Of a DNA stretch of 64,000 nucleotides, positions 33,794-42,231 are shown piece after piece. Position numbers and translations under genes: made by a program. The stretch is from Pacificitalea sp040119125 (lineage in GTDB: Bacteria > Pseudomonadota > Alphaproteobacteria > Rhodobacterales > Rhodobacteraceae). The notes beneath the pieces were generated by a model. The model was not told the DNA's origin, ran no database searches, and saw only the letters and a list, made by a program, of their open reading frames with translations. The stretch spans positions 62,001-126,000 of the forward strand of contig JBEDTR010000005.1 of NCBI GenBank assembly GCA_040119125.1, read 5' to 3'. Within the stretch, counting starts at the first letter, position 1, and every line of letters begins with the position of its first letter.

Positions 33794-34525
33794 ATGACAC
33801 AGCTCTCGGTGGTGATCCCGATGCGCAACGAGGCCCCTAATCTAGGGCCGGTCGTGGGCGAAATCCTTGACGCCTGCGCCGGGCTGGATAAGTTCGAGGT
33901 GATCGTCGTCGATGACGGCTCCACCGACGAGACCGCCAGCCTCGCCCGCGAGATGATCGTCGCCGACTCCCGCATCCGCCTGATCCGCCACCAGCAAAGC
34001 GCGGGCCAAAGCGCCGCAATCCATTCCGGCGTGCTGGCCGCCCGCGCGCCCGTGATCTGCATGCTGGATGGCGACGGTCAAAACCCGCCCGCCGAACTGC
34101 CGAAGCTGTTCACCCCTCTGCTTGGGGATACGACCGGTAAGCTCGGCCTCGTCGCCGGGCAGCGGGTCGACCGTCAGGACAGCCGATCCAAGCTCTGGGC
34201 CTCGCGGCTTGCCAATGGGCTGCGCGGGCGCATGCTCAGCGACGGCACCCGCGACACCGGTTGCGGGCTCAAGGGGTTTCGGCGCGACGCGTTTCTGTCG
34301 CTGCCCTATTTCGATCACATGCACCGCTACCTGCCCGCGCTTTTCGCGCGCGAAGGCTGGGAAATCCGCCATGTCGATGTGTCCCACCGGGAACGCCATG
34401 CGGGCAATTCCAAATATACCAACCTGCGCCGCGCTCTTGTCGGCGTGCCGGACCTGCTCGCCGTTGCGTGGCTGATCAAGCGCCGCAAGAAAGCTGCGGG
34501 CACTGAATGGAGGCCGGAGCAATGA
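33794..34525 (+). CDS. family 2 glycosyltransferase (dolichol-P-mannose-synthase/ArnC type)
   Basis: The 243-residue cytoplasmic GT-A transferase has LSVVIPMRNEAPNLGPVV at the start, IVVDDGSTDETASLA, CMLDGDGQNPP (the D-x-D), and DTGCGLKGFRRDAFLSLPYFDHMHRYLPALF, the usual acceptor block of polyprenyl-phosphate glycosyltransferases. It lacks C-terminal membrane helices. It would load a sugar from a nucleotide donor onto undecaprenyl phosphate. ATGA overlap with the next gene shows coupling with the LABN and GT39 proteins. Confidence 0.92.
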   Translation: MTQLSVVIPMRNEAPNLGPVVGEILDACAGLDKFEVIVVDDGSTDETASLAREMIVADSRIRLIRHQQSAGQSAAIHSGVLAARAPVICMLDGDGQNPPAELPKLFTPLLGDTTGKLGLVAGQRVDRQDSRSKLWASRLANGLRGRMLSDGTRDTGCGLKGFRRDAFLSLPYFDHMHRYLPALFAREGWEIRHVDVSHRERHAGNSKYTNLRRALVGVPDLLAVAWLIKRRKKAAGTEWRPEQ

Positions 34526-34830
34526 CCGCGCAGATCTTCGATTGGCTCCATGTCGGCAATTGGCGTGAATTCTGGTGGGTCATCATCGGGCTTGCCGGGC
34601 AGCTGATGTTCACCGCGCGGTTCCTCGTGCAATGGCTCGCTTCCGAAAAGGCCGGTGAATCGGTGGTGCCCGTGTATTTCTGGTATTTCTCGCTCGCCGG
34701 GGGCGCGACCCTGCTGACCTACGCGCTCTATCGCGCCGATCCGGTGTTTGTGCTGGGGCAGTCGATGGGGCTGCTGATCTATGCCCGCAATCTGTGGCTG
34801 ATCCATACCAGCAATCAGCGCGAAGCCTGA
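34522..34830 (+). CDS. lipid-A-disaccharide-synthase N-terminal-domain (LABN) membrane protein
   Basis: The 102-residue protein is a small integral membrane protein with about three helices (REFWWVIIGLAGQLMFTARFLVQWL, VYFWYFSLAGGATLLTYALY, FVLGQSMGLLIYARNLWLI). It matches the LABN domain found as a stand-alone protein between polyprenyl-sugar transferases. The ATG lies inside the stop of the previous gene (ATGA). The role may be transport or flipping of the lipid-linked sugar, by analogy with ArnE/F-type partners. This is an inference. Confidence 0.88.
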   Translation: MTAQIFDWLHVGNWREFWWVIIGLAGQLMFTARFLVQWLASEKAGESVVPVYFWYFSLAGGATLLTYALYRADPVFVLGQSMGLLIYARNLWLIHTSNQREA

Positions 34831-34834
34831 TTCC

Positions 34835-36457
34835 ATGGCGTCCCACCGCCCCTCCCCGCCTTGGGCGGTGCGCTGCGCGTGGGTGATCGGCGTGATCCTT
34901 GCATTGCGCGTGGTGGGGCTCGCCCTCGATCACACCGACCTTTACGTCGATGAGGCGCAATACTGGCTTTGGGGGCAGGATCTTGCCTTCGGCTATTATT
35001 CCAAACCCCCGATGATCGGCTGGCTGCTGCGTGCGGTCACCGACCTTGCTGGCAGTGACGGGGCCTTCTGGGTCCGCCTGCCCGCAATTGCGCTGCACGC
35101 GATAACGGCGGCGCTGCTGGCCGCGATCACCGCCCGCCACATCGCGCCGCGCGCCGCGCCTTGGGTCGCGGCGGCCTATCTGACCCTGCCGCTGGTCACG
35201 GTCGGCAGCTACATGATTTCCACCGACAGTGTGATGTTTCCGTTCCTTGCGCTGGCGCTGCTGGCATGGCTGCGGCTGGCCGACGAAGGCGGGCGCCGCT
35301 GGGCTCTCATCGCCGGGCTGGCGCTGGGGGGCGGGGTCATGTCGAAATACGCCGCCATCTACTACCTGATCCTGTTGCTGCCTGCGCTGGTATTCATCCC
35401 CGCGCTTCGGGTGCCGCTGCGCCGCGCCGCGCTGGCCCTGCTGGGTTTCGCCCTGGCCATCGCGCCCAATGTGGCGTGGAACATCGCCAACGGCCTGACC
35501 ACCCTGCGCCACACGATGGACAATGCCGATTGGGTCAATGACCCTGCCGCCAAGGCTGCGTTGAACTTCGCCGGGCTTGGCGAATTCGCAGGCGCGCAAT
35601 TCGTCGTTTTCGGTCCTGCTTTCCTTGCGACGTTGCTGTGGCTGGCCCTGCGCCCCGCTTTGAGCCTCCCATCTCGCCAGCGCTCGGATCCAAGTTCGGG
35701 TCCAAACTCGGCGCCAAACTCGCGCCAAAGCCCGCCAAGTGCCCCGCATCTCACCCTGCCCCTGCCCCTGCGCGGGCTGGTGCTGTGGCTGTCGCTGCCG
35801 ATCATCGCGCTCGTCTGCGTGCAGGCCCTGCTGAACCAAGCCTATGCCAACTGGGCTGCTGCGGCCTATGTGGCCGCGCCGCTGGCGGTGGTGCCGTGGC
35901 TGTTGCTGCGCGCGCGCTGGCTGCTGATTGCCAGCCTTGTGCTGCATGGCAGCTTCGCCGTGGTTGTGCCCGTCGCCGCGCATTTCGCGCCCTCCTTGCG
36001 TCTGACCGCCGATGCGCCGCTCCTGATGGCGCGCTGGTTGGGCCGCGAGGCGATGAGCGATGCCATCACCACCCGCGCGGCTGAGCTTCCCGTTACGGCC
36101 ATTATCGCCGACGACCGCGACGTGCTGGCCGATCTGTTTTATCGCGCCCGCGGGGATTTTCCGGCCCAAGACGGCATGACTGCCCCATCCACCCCCGCCA
36201 TATCCGTCTCTGCCTCCAGCCTGCCGATCTGGGCGGAGCCGGAGCGGGGCCGCGCGCCCAATCACTACGTCCAGAGCTTCCCCTATCCCGGCGCGACGGA
36301 CACGCGCGTGTTACTGATCACCCGGTCGAAGCGCGCACCCGAAGGCTGCGCCGCCACGTCTGCCGGCGTGATCGACCCGGTTGAGGGAGCCTATGCCAAG
36401 CGCACCATGCGCCTGTTCGTGGTCGATGGCTCCTGCTGGGACGGCATCGCGCGCTAG
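34835..36457 (+). CDS. family 39 (ArnT/PMT-like) membrane glycosyltransferase
   Basis: The 540-residue multi-spanning protein has the GT39 signature in its first periplasmic loop (LYVDEAQYWLWGQDLAFGYYSKPPMIGWLLRA, with the catalytic Asp and Glu) and many hydrophobic helices. It would move a sugar from undecaprenyl phosphate to lipid A or another envelope acceptor. Residues ~275-303 are a Ser/Pro/Asn-rich insert (DPSSGPNSAPNSRQSPPS) built from short repeats. The gene is 4 bp after the LABN gene, giving a three-gene cassette. Confidence 0.9.
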   Translation: MASHRPSPPWAVRCAWVIGVILALRVVGLALDHTDLYVDEAQYWLWGQDLAFGYYSKPPMIGWLLRAVTDLAGSDGAFWVRLPAIALHAITAALLAAITARHIAPRAAPWVAAAYLTLPLVTVGSYMISTDSVMFPFLALALLAWLRLADEGGRRWALIAGLALGGGVMSKYAAIYYLILLLPALVFIPALRVPLRRAALALLGFALAIAPNVAWNIANGLTTLRHTMDNADWVNDPAAKAALNFAGLGEFAGAQFVVFGPAFLATLLWLALRPALSLPSRQRSDPSSGPNSAPNSRQSPPSAPHLTLPLPLRGLVLWLSLPIIALVCVQALLNQAYANWAAAAYVAAPLAVVPWLLLRARWLLIASLVLHGSFAVVVPVAAHFAPSLRLTADAPLLMARWLGREAMSDAITTRAAELPVTAIIADDRDVLADLFYRARGDFPAQDGMTAPSTPAISVSASSLPIWAEPERGRAPNHYVQSFPYPGATDTRVLLITRSKRAPEGCAATSAGVIDPVEGAYAKRTMRLFVVDGSCWDGIAR

Positions 36458-36563
36458 CTGGCCCTGCTCTGCCACGCTACGCCCGGATGTGTTACAATCC
36501 GCTTACCAGCTTGTGAAAAATCTCGATATGTGCGGATCGGATTTGCGATCTATATCTCAAGTC

Positions 36564-37166
36564 ATGAAAACGCTACGCATCCTACTCATCCCCGCCCTCT
36601 GGCTTGGCCTGAGCCTGCCCGCGCTTGCGCAGCAGCTGTCGCTTGGTGCCATGTCCAATTATCTCAACAGCTTCCAGACGGCTCAGGGTGAGTTCACCCA
36701 GATCAATGCCGATGGGACCATCTCGACCGGTCAGATCTTCTTGAAACGGCCGGGCCGGGTGCGGTTTGAATATGCCGCGCCCGACAACAGTCTGGTCATG
36801 GCTGGCGGCCAGCAGGTCGCGGTGTTCGACGGCAAGTCTAACACCGGGCCGGAGCAATACCCGCTCTCGCGCACGCCGCTGTCGATCATCCTTGCGCAGA
36901 ATGTCGACTTCTCGCGCTCTGGCATGGTCACCGGCCATACCAGTGACGGCAAGACCACGACCATCACCGCGCAGGACCCCGCGCATCCCGAATACGGTAA
37001 TATCAAGCTGAAGTTCACGGCCAATCCCGTCGAGCTGCGCCAGTGGATCATCACCGATGACAGCGGCACCCAGACCACCGTTGTCCTTGGCGATCTACGC
37101 AAGGGCGTCAATCTCGGCTCCACCATGTTCAACATTGTTCAGGAAACCCAGCGCCGCGGCGGCTAA
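36564..37166 (+). CDS. lolA: outer-membrane lipoprotein carrier protein LolA
   Basis: The 200-residue periplasmic chaperone has a signal peptide (LLIPALWLGLSLPALAQQ) and the LolA fold: YLNSFQTAQGEFTQ, FLKRPGRVRFEY, VAVFDGKSNT, VELRQWIITDDSGTQTTV. It carries lipoproteins from LolCDE to LolB (LolB is absent in many alphaproteobacteria). ATG 36564 is chosen by the signal peptide. No clear Shine-Dalgarno is seen. It ends at a bidirectional terminator. Confidence 0.94.
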   Translation: MKTLRILLIPALWLGLSLPALAQQLSLGAMSNYLNSFQTAQGEFTQINADGTISTGQIFLKRPGRVRFEYAAPDNSLVMAGGQQVAVFDGKSNTGPEQYPLSRTPLSIILAQNVDFSRSGMVTGHTSDGKTTTITAQDPAHPEYGNIKLKFTANPVELRQWIITDDSGTQTTVVLGDLRKGVNLGSTMFNIVQETQRRGG

Positions 37167-37193
37167 GCCACGCGCCTTTACCCCATAGACAGG

Positions 37194-37231
37194 AAAACGC
37201 CCGGCGCGCTGATGCGGCCGGGCGTTTTTCT
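37194..37231. terminator. bidirectional terminator between lolA and the SLT lipoprotein
   Basis: AAAACGCCCGGC ... GCCGGGCGTTTTT forms a strong stem bounded by A's on the left and T's on the right, so it can serve both convergent genes. Confidence 0.82.
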
Positions 37232-37252
37232 TATGTCGATGAGGCGCCGCGC

Positions 37253-37834
37253 TTAGATCTTGCGGCACCGCTTGAGCTGGGTGTTATAAAGCGTCGCGCG
37301 ATCGCCGACGGAGCGGGCGACCCGCACCAGCCACGGCTTGGCGTTGTAGCTGGCCCGCGCGTAGCCGGTATGGCCTTCGTGATAGGCCAGATACTGCCGC
37401 TCCGCGTCCCACAGCGGGATGCCGTTCCGCTCCCGCGTTTTGTTCATGTACCAGCCCATGAAATCGGTCGCGTCCTGGATGCGGTCACGCTTGGCACGCC
37501 GGCTGCCATTCTCGTCGCGATATTCGTCCCATGTGGCGTCGAGCGCTTGCGCATAGCCAAAGGCGGAGCTTTGCCGCCCCATGGGAATCACGCCGACCAC
37601 GAATTGCAGCGGCGTGCGGGCATCGCCCACAAATTTCGATTCCTGATAGATGGTGGCCATCTGCACCGCCACCGGGACACCCCAGCGCCGCTCGGTCGAT
37701 TTCATGGCCCGCAGGTATTCCGGCCGTTCGTTCACGATATCGCAGGCGTTTTCCAGATTGCGCGGCGGCACGGAATTACCGCCCCCGCAGCCCGAAAGGA
37801 CCGCCAGGATCGCGATGCAAAGGAATTTGCGCAT
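37253..37834 (-). CDS. transglycosylase SLT-domain lipoprotein
   Basis: The 193-residue protein has a lipoprotein signal (FLCIAILAVLSGCGGG, Cys at ~16) and a lysozyme-like SLT domain. VAVQMATIYQESKFVGDA carries the likely catalytic Glu, followed by SSAFGYAQALDATWDEY and ERQYLAYHEGHTGYARASY. It would cleave peptidoglycan from the outer membrane. ATG 37834 follows GGGG by ~6 nt; the codon before it is a GTG that could also start. Confidence 0.85.
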   Translation of the reverse strand: MRKFLCIAILAVLSGCGGGNSVPPRNLENACDIVNERPEYLRAMKSTERRWGVPVAVQMATIYQESKFVGDARTPLQFVVGVIPMGRQSSAFGYAQALDATWDEYRDENGSRRAKRDRIQDATDFMGWYMNKTRERNGIPLWDAERQYLAYHEGHTGYARASYNAKPWLVRVARSVGDRATLYNTQLKRCRKI

Positions 37835-38073
37835 CACTGCCCCATTTTCTTGTTACTGCTCATTCTTGCTCTTTGCCCTTGAGGATAAGCGAAAAGAGCG
37901 CTCAGGAAAACCACCCTTGATCGCGGCGTGATCACGATTGTTTCAGAACCGGGAACTCCTGCCGGGCGACTGTCACGCTACGGTTCACACAGTGTTTCCC
38001 TCTATGCCGTAGGCTGTGAATGGACTTTTGCCCTTGTCTTCCCCTAGTGAGATATGATGAACGACGCATTCAG

Positions 38074-38400
38074 ATGCTGAAGAGCCGCGCCAAATATCAC
38101 CTTGGACAGATTGTCCGCCACCGCAAACATCCGTTTCGCGGGGTCGTCTTTGACGTGGATGCGACGTTTTCCAACACCGAGGAATGGTATGAATCCATCC
38201 CCGAGGAAAATCGCCCCTCCCGCGAACAGCCGTTCTATCACCTGCTCGCCGAAAACGATCAAAGCTACTATGTCGCCTATGTGTCGGAGCAGAACCTTGT
38301 CCCCGACTATACGGGCGAGCCGGTCGATCACCCGGATCTAGATGAGCTGTTCGGCGATCTCGAGGATGGCCGCTACCCCATGCAGTTCCAACTGAACTGA
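38074..38400 (+). CDS. hspQ: heat shock protein HspQ
   Basis: The 108-residue protein has the HspQ/YccV beta fold: KYHLGQIVRHRKHPFRGVVFDVDATFSNTEEWY, QPFYHLLAENDQSYYVAYVSEQNLV, HPDLDELFGDL. In enterobacteria HspQ binds DnaA and Lon and modulates proteolysis. ATG 38074 matches known N-termini, but its ribosome-binding site is weak. A RpoH promoter is expected; I could not identify one with confidence in the 235-bp upstream region. Confidence 0.93.
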   Translation: MLKSRAKYHLGQIVRHRKHPFRGVVFDVDATFSNTEEWYESIPEENRPSREQPFYHLLAENDQSYYVAYVSEQNLVPDYTGEPVDHPDLDELFGDLEDGRYPMQFQLN

Positions 38401-38474
38401 TCTGGTTCAGACCGAAGTAGCGGCACCATCTGAGGGAAGCGGGGCGATCGATCCGACGACCGCCCCCACCCGGT

Positions 38475-40055
38475 TCAATATCCCAGCGCCATGCCGTCCT
38501 TGCGCGGGTCAGACGCGCCTTCCAGCACATCACCGCCGTCGTTCAGCCGGATCGCCTGCGCGCCGCCGATGGCCCGTTCCGGCACGGTGACATTGTGCCC
38601 CAGATCGATCAGCGCCTGCCGGGTGGCCTCCGGATAGCCGGTTTCCAGCTCCAGCACGCCATCGGACGCAAAGGCCCGCGGCCCGTCCAGCGCGCTTTGC
38701 GGGTCCATCCCGTAATCCGCGATATTGGAGGCAAACCGCGCGTGGCCTGCCGCCTGATACTGCCCGCCCATCACGCCGAACGGCATCAACAGCTTGCCTT
38801 GCTGGCGGATCATGCCGGGCAGGATCGTGTGCATCGGACGCTTGCCCGGCGCGGCTTCGTTCGGGTGCCCCTCGGTGATCGAGAAACCCGCGCCGCGATT
38901 ATGCATCAGCAGCCCGAACTTATCGGTGCCGATGCCAGAGCCGAAGCTGTTGAAGATCGAGTAGATCAGCGACACCGCCATGCGGTCCTTGTCCACCACC
39001 GTCAGATAAACGGTATCGCGGTGCACTTCCTCGGAAATCCGCGTCGCATCCGGCATCACCCGGTCGGGTGCAATCAAGGCCGCAAGCCGGTCGGCCAGCC
39101 CATCGGCCTGCAACCGCGTCACCGGGTCCATATAGTCGGGATCGGTCACGAATCGGTTGCGCGCGTCATAGGCCAGCTTGGTCGCCTCGGCCTCGATATG
39201 GGTGCGCTCCGGCCCCCATGGGTCCATCGACGCCAGATCGAACCGCTCAAGGATCGCCGCCAGCAGCAGCGCGGCGGTGCCCTGCCCGTTGGGCTTATGC
39301 TCCACGATCTCCAGCCCGCGATAGCCGCCGGAAATGGGCGTGGTCCATTCGGGCTGCACGCTTGCGAAATCCTCCAGCGTGTGGCTGCCGCCGGCGGCTT
39401 GCAGCGCCTGCACCATATCCTCGGCAACCTCGCCCTGATAGAACCCCGCATGGCCTTCGGCGGCGATGCGGCGCAGCACCTCGCCTTGCCCCGGCGCGCG
39501 GAACACCTCGCCCGCCCGCAGCGCGCGACCGTCCTTCAGGTAATGCTGCCGCGCGACGCCCTGTAGGCGGTCTGTGGCCAGATCCATGTCCAGCGCGACA
39601 CGCGGCGCAACCGGCACGCCTTCGTCGGCGTAATGGATCGCCGGAGCGAAAACATCGGCCAGATCCATACGTCCAAAGCGCTCCGACAGCGCGAGGAACC
39701 CCGCCACCGCGCCGGGCAATGTCACCGCATGGGCCGAAGTCACCGGCATCACACTATGCCCTTCGGCCCGCACAGCGGCGGCACTCAGCCCCGCCGGTCC
39801 GCGACCCGAGGCATTCAGCCCGATGATTTCTTCGGTGCCCGCAGGTTTGACCAAGGCGAAACAATCGCCCCCAAACCCGGTCATCGGCGGCTCGCATTGC
39901 GACAAAATCGCCGCCGCGCCCAAGGCCGCATCCACCGCCGAGCCGCCCTGCTTCAGCAGATCAACCGCCACAGCGGCGGCCAGAGGATGCGAGGTGGCGC
40001 ACATCCCGTTGCGGGCATAGACGGCGGAGCGTCCGGGCTTCTGGAAATCGCGCAT
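38475..40055 (-). CDS. gamma-glutamyltransferase-family protein (YwrD type)
   Basis: The 526-residue Ntn-hydrolase proenzyme has the nucleophile Thr348 at the start of the predicted small subunit (HRDTVYLTVVDKDRMAVSL), SFGSGIG, and RGAGFSITEGHPNEAAPGKRPMHTILPG. The N-terminal half (ATSHPLAAAVAVDLLKQGGSAVDAALGAAA) is standard. No signal peptide is seen, so it is probably cytoplasmic, as in YwrD-like members. It may hydrolyse gamma-glutamyl compounds or have cephalosporin-acylase-like specificity. It is divergent from glpK across 514 bp. Confidence 0.9.
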   Translation of the reverse strand: MRDFQKPGRSAVYARNGMCATSHPLAAAVAVDLLKQGGSAVDAALGAAAILSQCEPPMTGFGGDCFALVKPAGTEEIIGLNASGRGPAGLSAAAVRAEGHSVMPVTSAHAVTLPGAVAGFLALSERFGRMDLADVFAPAIHYADEGVPVAPRVALDMDLATDRLQGVARQHYLKDGRALRAGEVFRAPGQGEVLRRIAAEGHAGFYQGEVAEDMVQALQAAGGSHTLEDFASVQPEWTTPISGGYRGLEIVEHKPNGQGTAALLLAAILERFDLASMDPWGPERTHIEAEATKLAYDARNRFVTDPDYMDPVTRLQADGLADRLAALIAPDRVMPDATRISEEVHRDTVYLTVVDKDRMAVSLIYSIFNSFGSGIGTDKFGLLMHNRGAGFSITEGHPNEAAPGKRPMHTILPGMIRQQGKLLMPFGVMGGQYQAAGHARFASNIADYGMDPQSALDGPRAFASDGVLELETGYPEATRQALIDLGHNVTVPERAIGGAQAIRLNDGGDVLEGASDPRKDGMALGY

Positions 40056-40569
40056 GGCGGGCAGTGTCCTCTCAGGTCAGATCGTTAGCTTGCCCGGACC
40101 CTAGCCGAGCGGGCGCAGGCACGAAAGACAGGCTGAACACATTTGCAGACGAATGGACCTGCGGGCAGACTGCTGCCTGTTGAACAGGCAGTATCGGCGC
40201 GGGGTCGAAACGGGGCCAGATGTCTTGGCGGAGGGCGCAACCCGATGGGCCAGCGGTCCGGCGGCCAAACCGCCCCAAAATGCCCCCAGATCCTCGACGC
40301 CGCACACTGGGTGGGGGCAATTAACGCGCGACGCCGAGGGAAGCTTTTGCAGCTACAGGTTTGTTTCTGCCCCGGCATTCAGTCATCGTTATGGTGCGAT
40401 ATTGGCCATTTCTGGACATTGTTACGCCTGACGAAACGATGCGCGCGCTTTGTTTCGCCGCCATATGCCGAAGGCTACGCCCTTGCCCCCCTGCCCCCCT
40501 TGCCCCAGTTTGACCCAAAGTCCCGCCACGCGGCCAACCGCGGGCGGCAAGACGCAGGGAGAGACGCGC
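40056..40569. other. gene-free ggt-glpK divergent region with a palindrome
   Basis: About 514 bases with no convincing gene on either strand. The clearest element is CTGCCTGTT-G-AACAGGCAG at 40173-40191, a perfect 9-bp inverted repeat of operator type about 120 bp upstream of the ggt start. The glpK-proximal 130 bases are Cys/Pro-codon rich in the glpK frame, but this looks non-coding. Confidence 0.4.
40173..40191. promoter_or_regulatory. operator-like palindrome
   Basis: CTGCCTGTT and AACAGGCAG are perfect complements separated by one base. The tight, short-spacer symmetry fits a dimeric helix-turn-helix repressor site rather than a terminator; there is no T-run. The regulator is unknown, and no GlpR-like gene lies in the window. 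Confidence 0.4.
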
Positions 40570-42048
40570 ATGACCTATATTCTGGCCATCGACCAAGGCA
40601 CCACCTCGACACGGGCGATCCTCTTCGATGAGTCGATCGAGCCCGCCCATAGCGCGCAGGCCGAACTGACCCAGCATTTCCCCCACTCCGGCTGGGTCGA
40701 ACATGATGCGACTGAAATCTGGGATCTGACCCTGAAGGTCTGCCGCGATGTGGCGCAGAAAGCGGGCGACACGCCGATTGCCTCCATCGGCATTACCAAC
40801 CAGCGCGAAACCACCGTGATCTGGGATCGCGACACCGGCAAACCCATCCATAACGCCATCGTCTGGCAAGACCGCCGCACCTCTGCCACCTGTGCGCAGC
40901 TTCGCGATGACGGGCATGAGCCGATGATCACCGAGCGCACGGGCCTGCTGCTCGACCCCTATTTCAGCGGCACGAAGATCGACTGGATTTTGGGACAGGT
41001 CGACGGCGCGCGCGAGAAGGCCGCCGCGGGCAAGCTCGCCTTTGGCACCATCGACAGCTGGCTGATCTGGAACCTGACCGGCGGCAAGCGCCACGTCATC
41101 GACATCACCAACGCCTCGCGCACGCTGCTGTTGAACATCCGCACCTGCGAATGGGACGAAGAGATCTGCGACCTACTTGGCGTGCCCATGGCGCTGCTGC
41201 CTGAAATCCTCGATTGCGATGCGGATTTCGGCGAAACCGATCTGATCGGGGATCGCGTGCTGCCCATTCAGGGGGTCGCGGGCGATCAGCAAGCCGCCAC
41301 CATCGGGCAGGCCTGTTTCGAGCCGGGCATGCTGAAATCCACCTATGGCACGGGCTGCTTTGCGCTGCTCAACACCGGGCCTGATCTGGTGCGCAGCGAA
41401 AACCGGCTGCTGGGCACCGTCGCCTACCGGCTGGGCGGGCAGACGCGCTATGCGCTCGAAGGATCGATTTTCGTCGCCGGGGCCGCCGTGCAATGGCTGC
41501 GCGATTCCATGAAGATGATCGGCCATGCCGAAGAAACCCAAGGCCTCGCCGAAGCGTCGGACCCGAACCAGCCGGTGATCCTTGTCCCCGCCTTCACCGG
41601 GCTGGGCGCGCCCTATTGGAACGCCGATTGCCGGGGCGCGATCTTTGGGCTGACCCGTAATTCCGGCCCCGCCGAACTGGCCCGCGCCGCGCTGGAAAGC
41701 GTGGGCTACCAGACCCGCGATCTGATCGAGGCGATGCGACAGGATTGGTCTGAGGAAAGCCTGGGCCAGACCCTGCGCGTCGATGGCGGCATGACGGCCA
41801 GCGATTGGACGATGCAATTCCTCGCCGACATCACCGGCGCGCGGGTCGACCGTCCGAGGATACTTGAGACCACCGCGCTTGGCGTCGCTTGGGTCGCAGG
41901 CATGCGCGCCGGCGTCTACCCCGACGCGGCAGGCTTCGCCGAAAGCCGCGCCGTTGACCGCTCCTTCGAGCCGGGCATGACCACCGCCGACCGCGACGCC
42001 CGCTATCAAGCTTGGACCCGCGCCGTGCGTGGAACGCTGGAATATTGA
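40570..42048 (+). CDS. glpK: glycerol kinase
   Basis: The 492-residue FGGY kinase phosphorylates glycerol to glycerol-3-phosphate. Motifs are LAIDQGTTSTRAILFD, SIGITNQRETTVIWDR, GTIDSWLIWNLTGG, YGTGCFALLNTG and TLRVDGGMTASDW (ATP site). ATG 40570 is chosen because homologues begin exactly at MTYILAIDQGT. A GGGAGAGACGC sequence gives a usable ribosome-binding site. No glpF, glpD or GlpR is adjacent. Confidence 0.97.
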   Translation: MTYILAIDQGTTSTRAILFDESIEPAHSAQAELTQHFPHSGWVEHDATEIWDLTLKVCRDVAQKAGDTPIASIGITNQRETTVIWDRDTGKPIHNAIVWQDRRTSATCAQLRDDGHEPMITERTGLLLDPYFSGTKIDWILGQVDGAREKAAAGKLAFGTIDSWLIWNLTGGKRHVIDITNASRTLLLNIRTCEWDEEICDLLGVPMALLPEILDCDADFGETDLIGDRVLPIQGVAGDQQAATIGQACFEPGMLKSTYGTGCFALLNTGPDLVRSENRLLGTVAYRLGGQTRYALEGSIFVAGAAVQWLRDSMKMIGHAEETQGLAEASDPNQPVILVPAFTGLGAPYWNADCRGAIFGLTRNSGPAELARAALESVGYQTRDLIEAMRQDWSEESLGQTLRVDGGMTASDWTMQFLADITGARVDRPRILETTALGVAWVAGMRAGVYPDAAGFAESRAVDRSFEPGMTTADRDARYQAWTRAVRGTLEY

Positions 42049-42062
42049 GTTGGCACAAAGGC

Positions 42063-42168
42063 TTACCCGACTGGGAATGCGGGTAGCTGGATGGACGCGA
42101 CCAAGGCGACCTTACCCGGGGGTAAGGTTCTGGCCCGCTGGGTAAGGTATCCATCGCGTGGGTAAGGT
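42063..42168. repeat. 20-bp-phased GGGTAAGGT elements downstream of glpK
   Basis: GGGTAAGGT occurs at 42120-42128, 42140-42148 and 42160-42168, exactly 20 bp apart. An inverted copy ACCTTACCC at 42109-42117 makes a perfect 9-bp palindrome with the first (2-nt spacer). A partial inverted copy (CTTACCC) begins near 42062. Two-helical-turn phasing looks like an array of protein-binding sites. Confidence 0.6.
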
Positions 42169-42231
42169 TTACGAGCCTCGCCCCCTCAACCAGTGGTAGG
42201 CGACGCCGTCAGAGCCCAACTCGACCCGCAA

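Noticed and set aside
34610..36265. 551-codon minus-strand frame
   Set aside because: Antisense shadow of the GT39 gene, very Gln/Arg-rich.
37838..38073. RpoH heat-shock promoter for hspQ
   Set aside because: CTTG-like and TAT-like boxes occur, but none at proper spacing and match quality.
42109..42168. CRISPR-like array
   Set aside because: The repeat unit is only 9 bp with 11-bp spacers and no cas genes, so it is not CRISPR.
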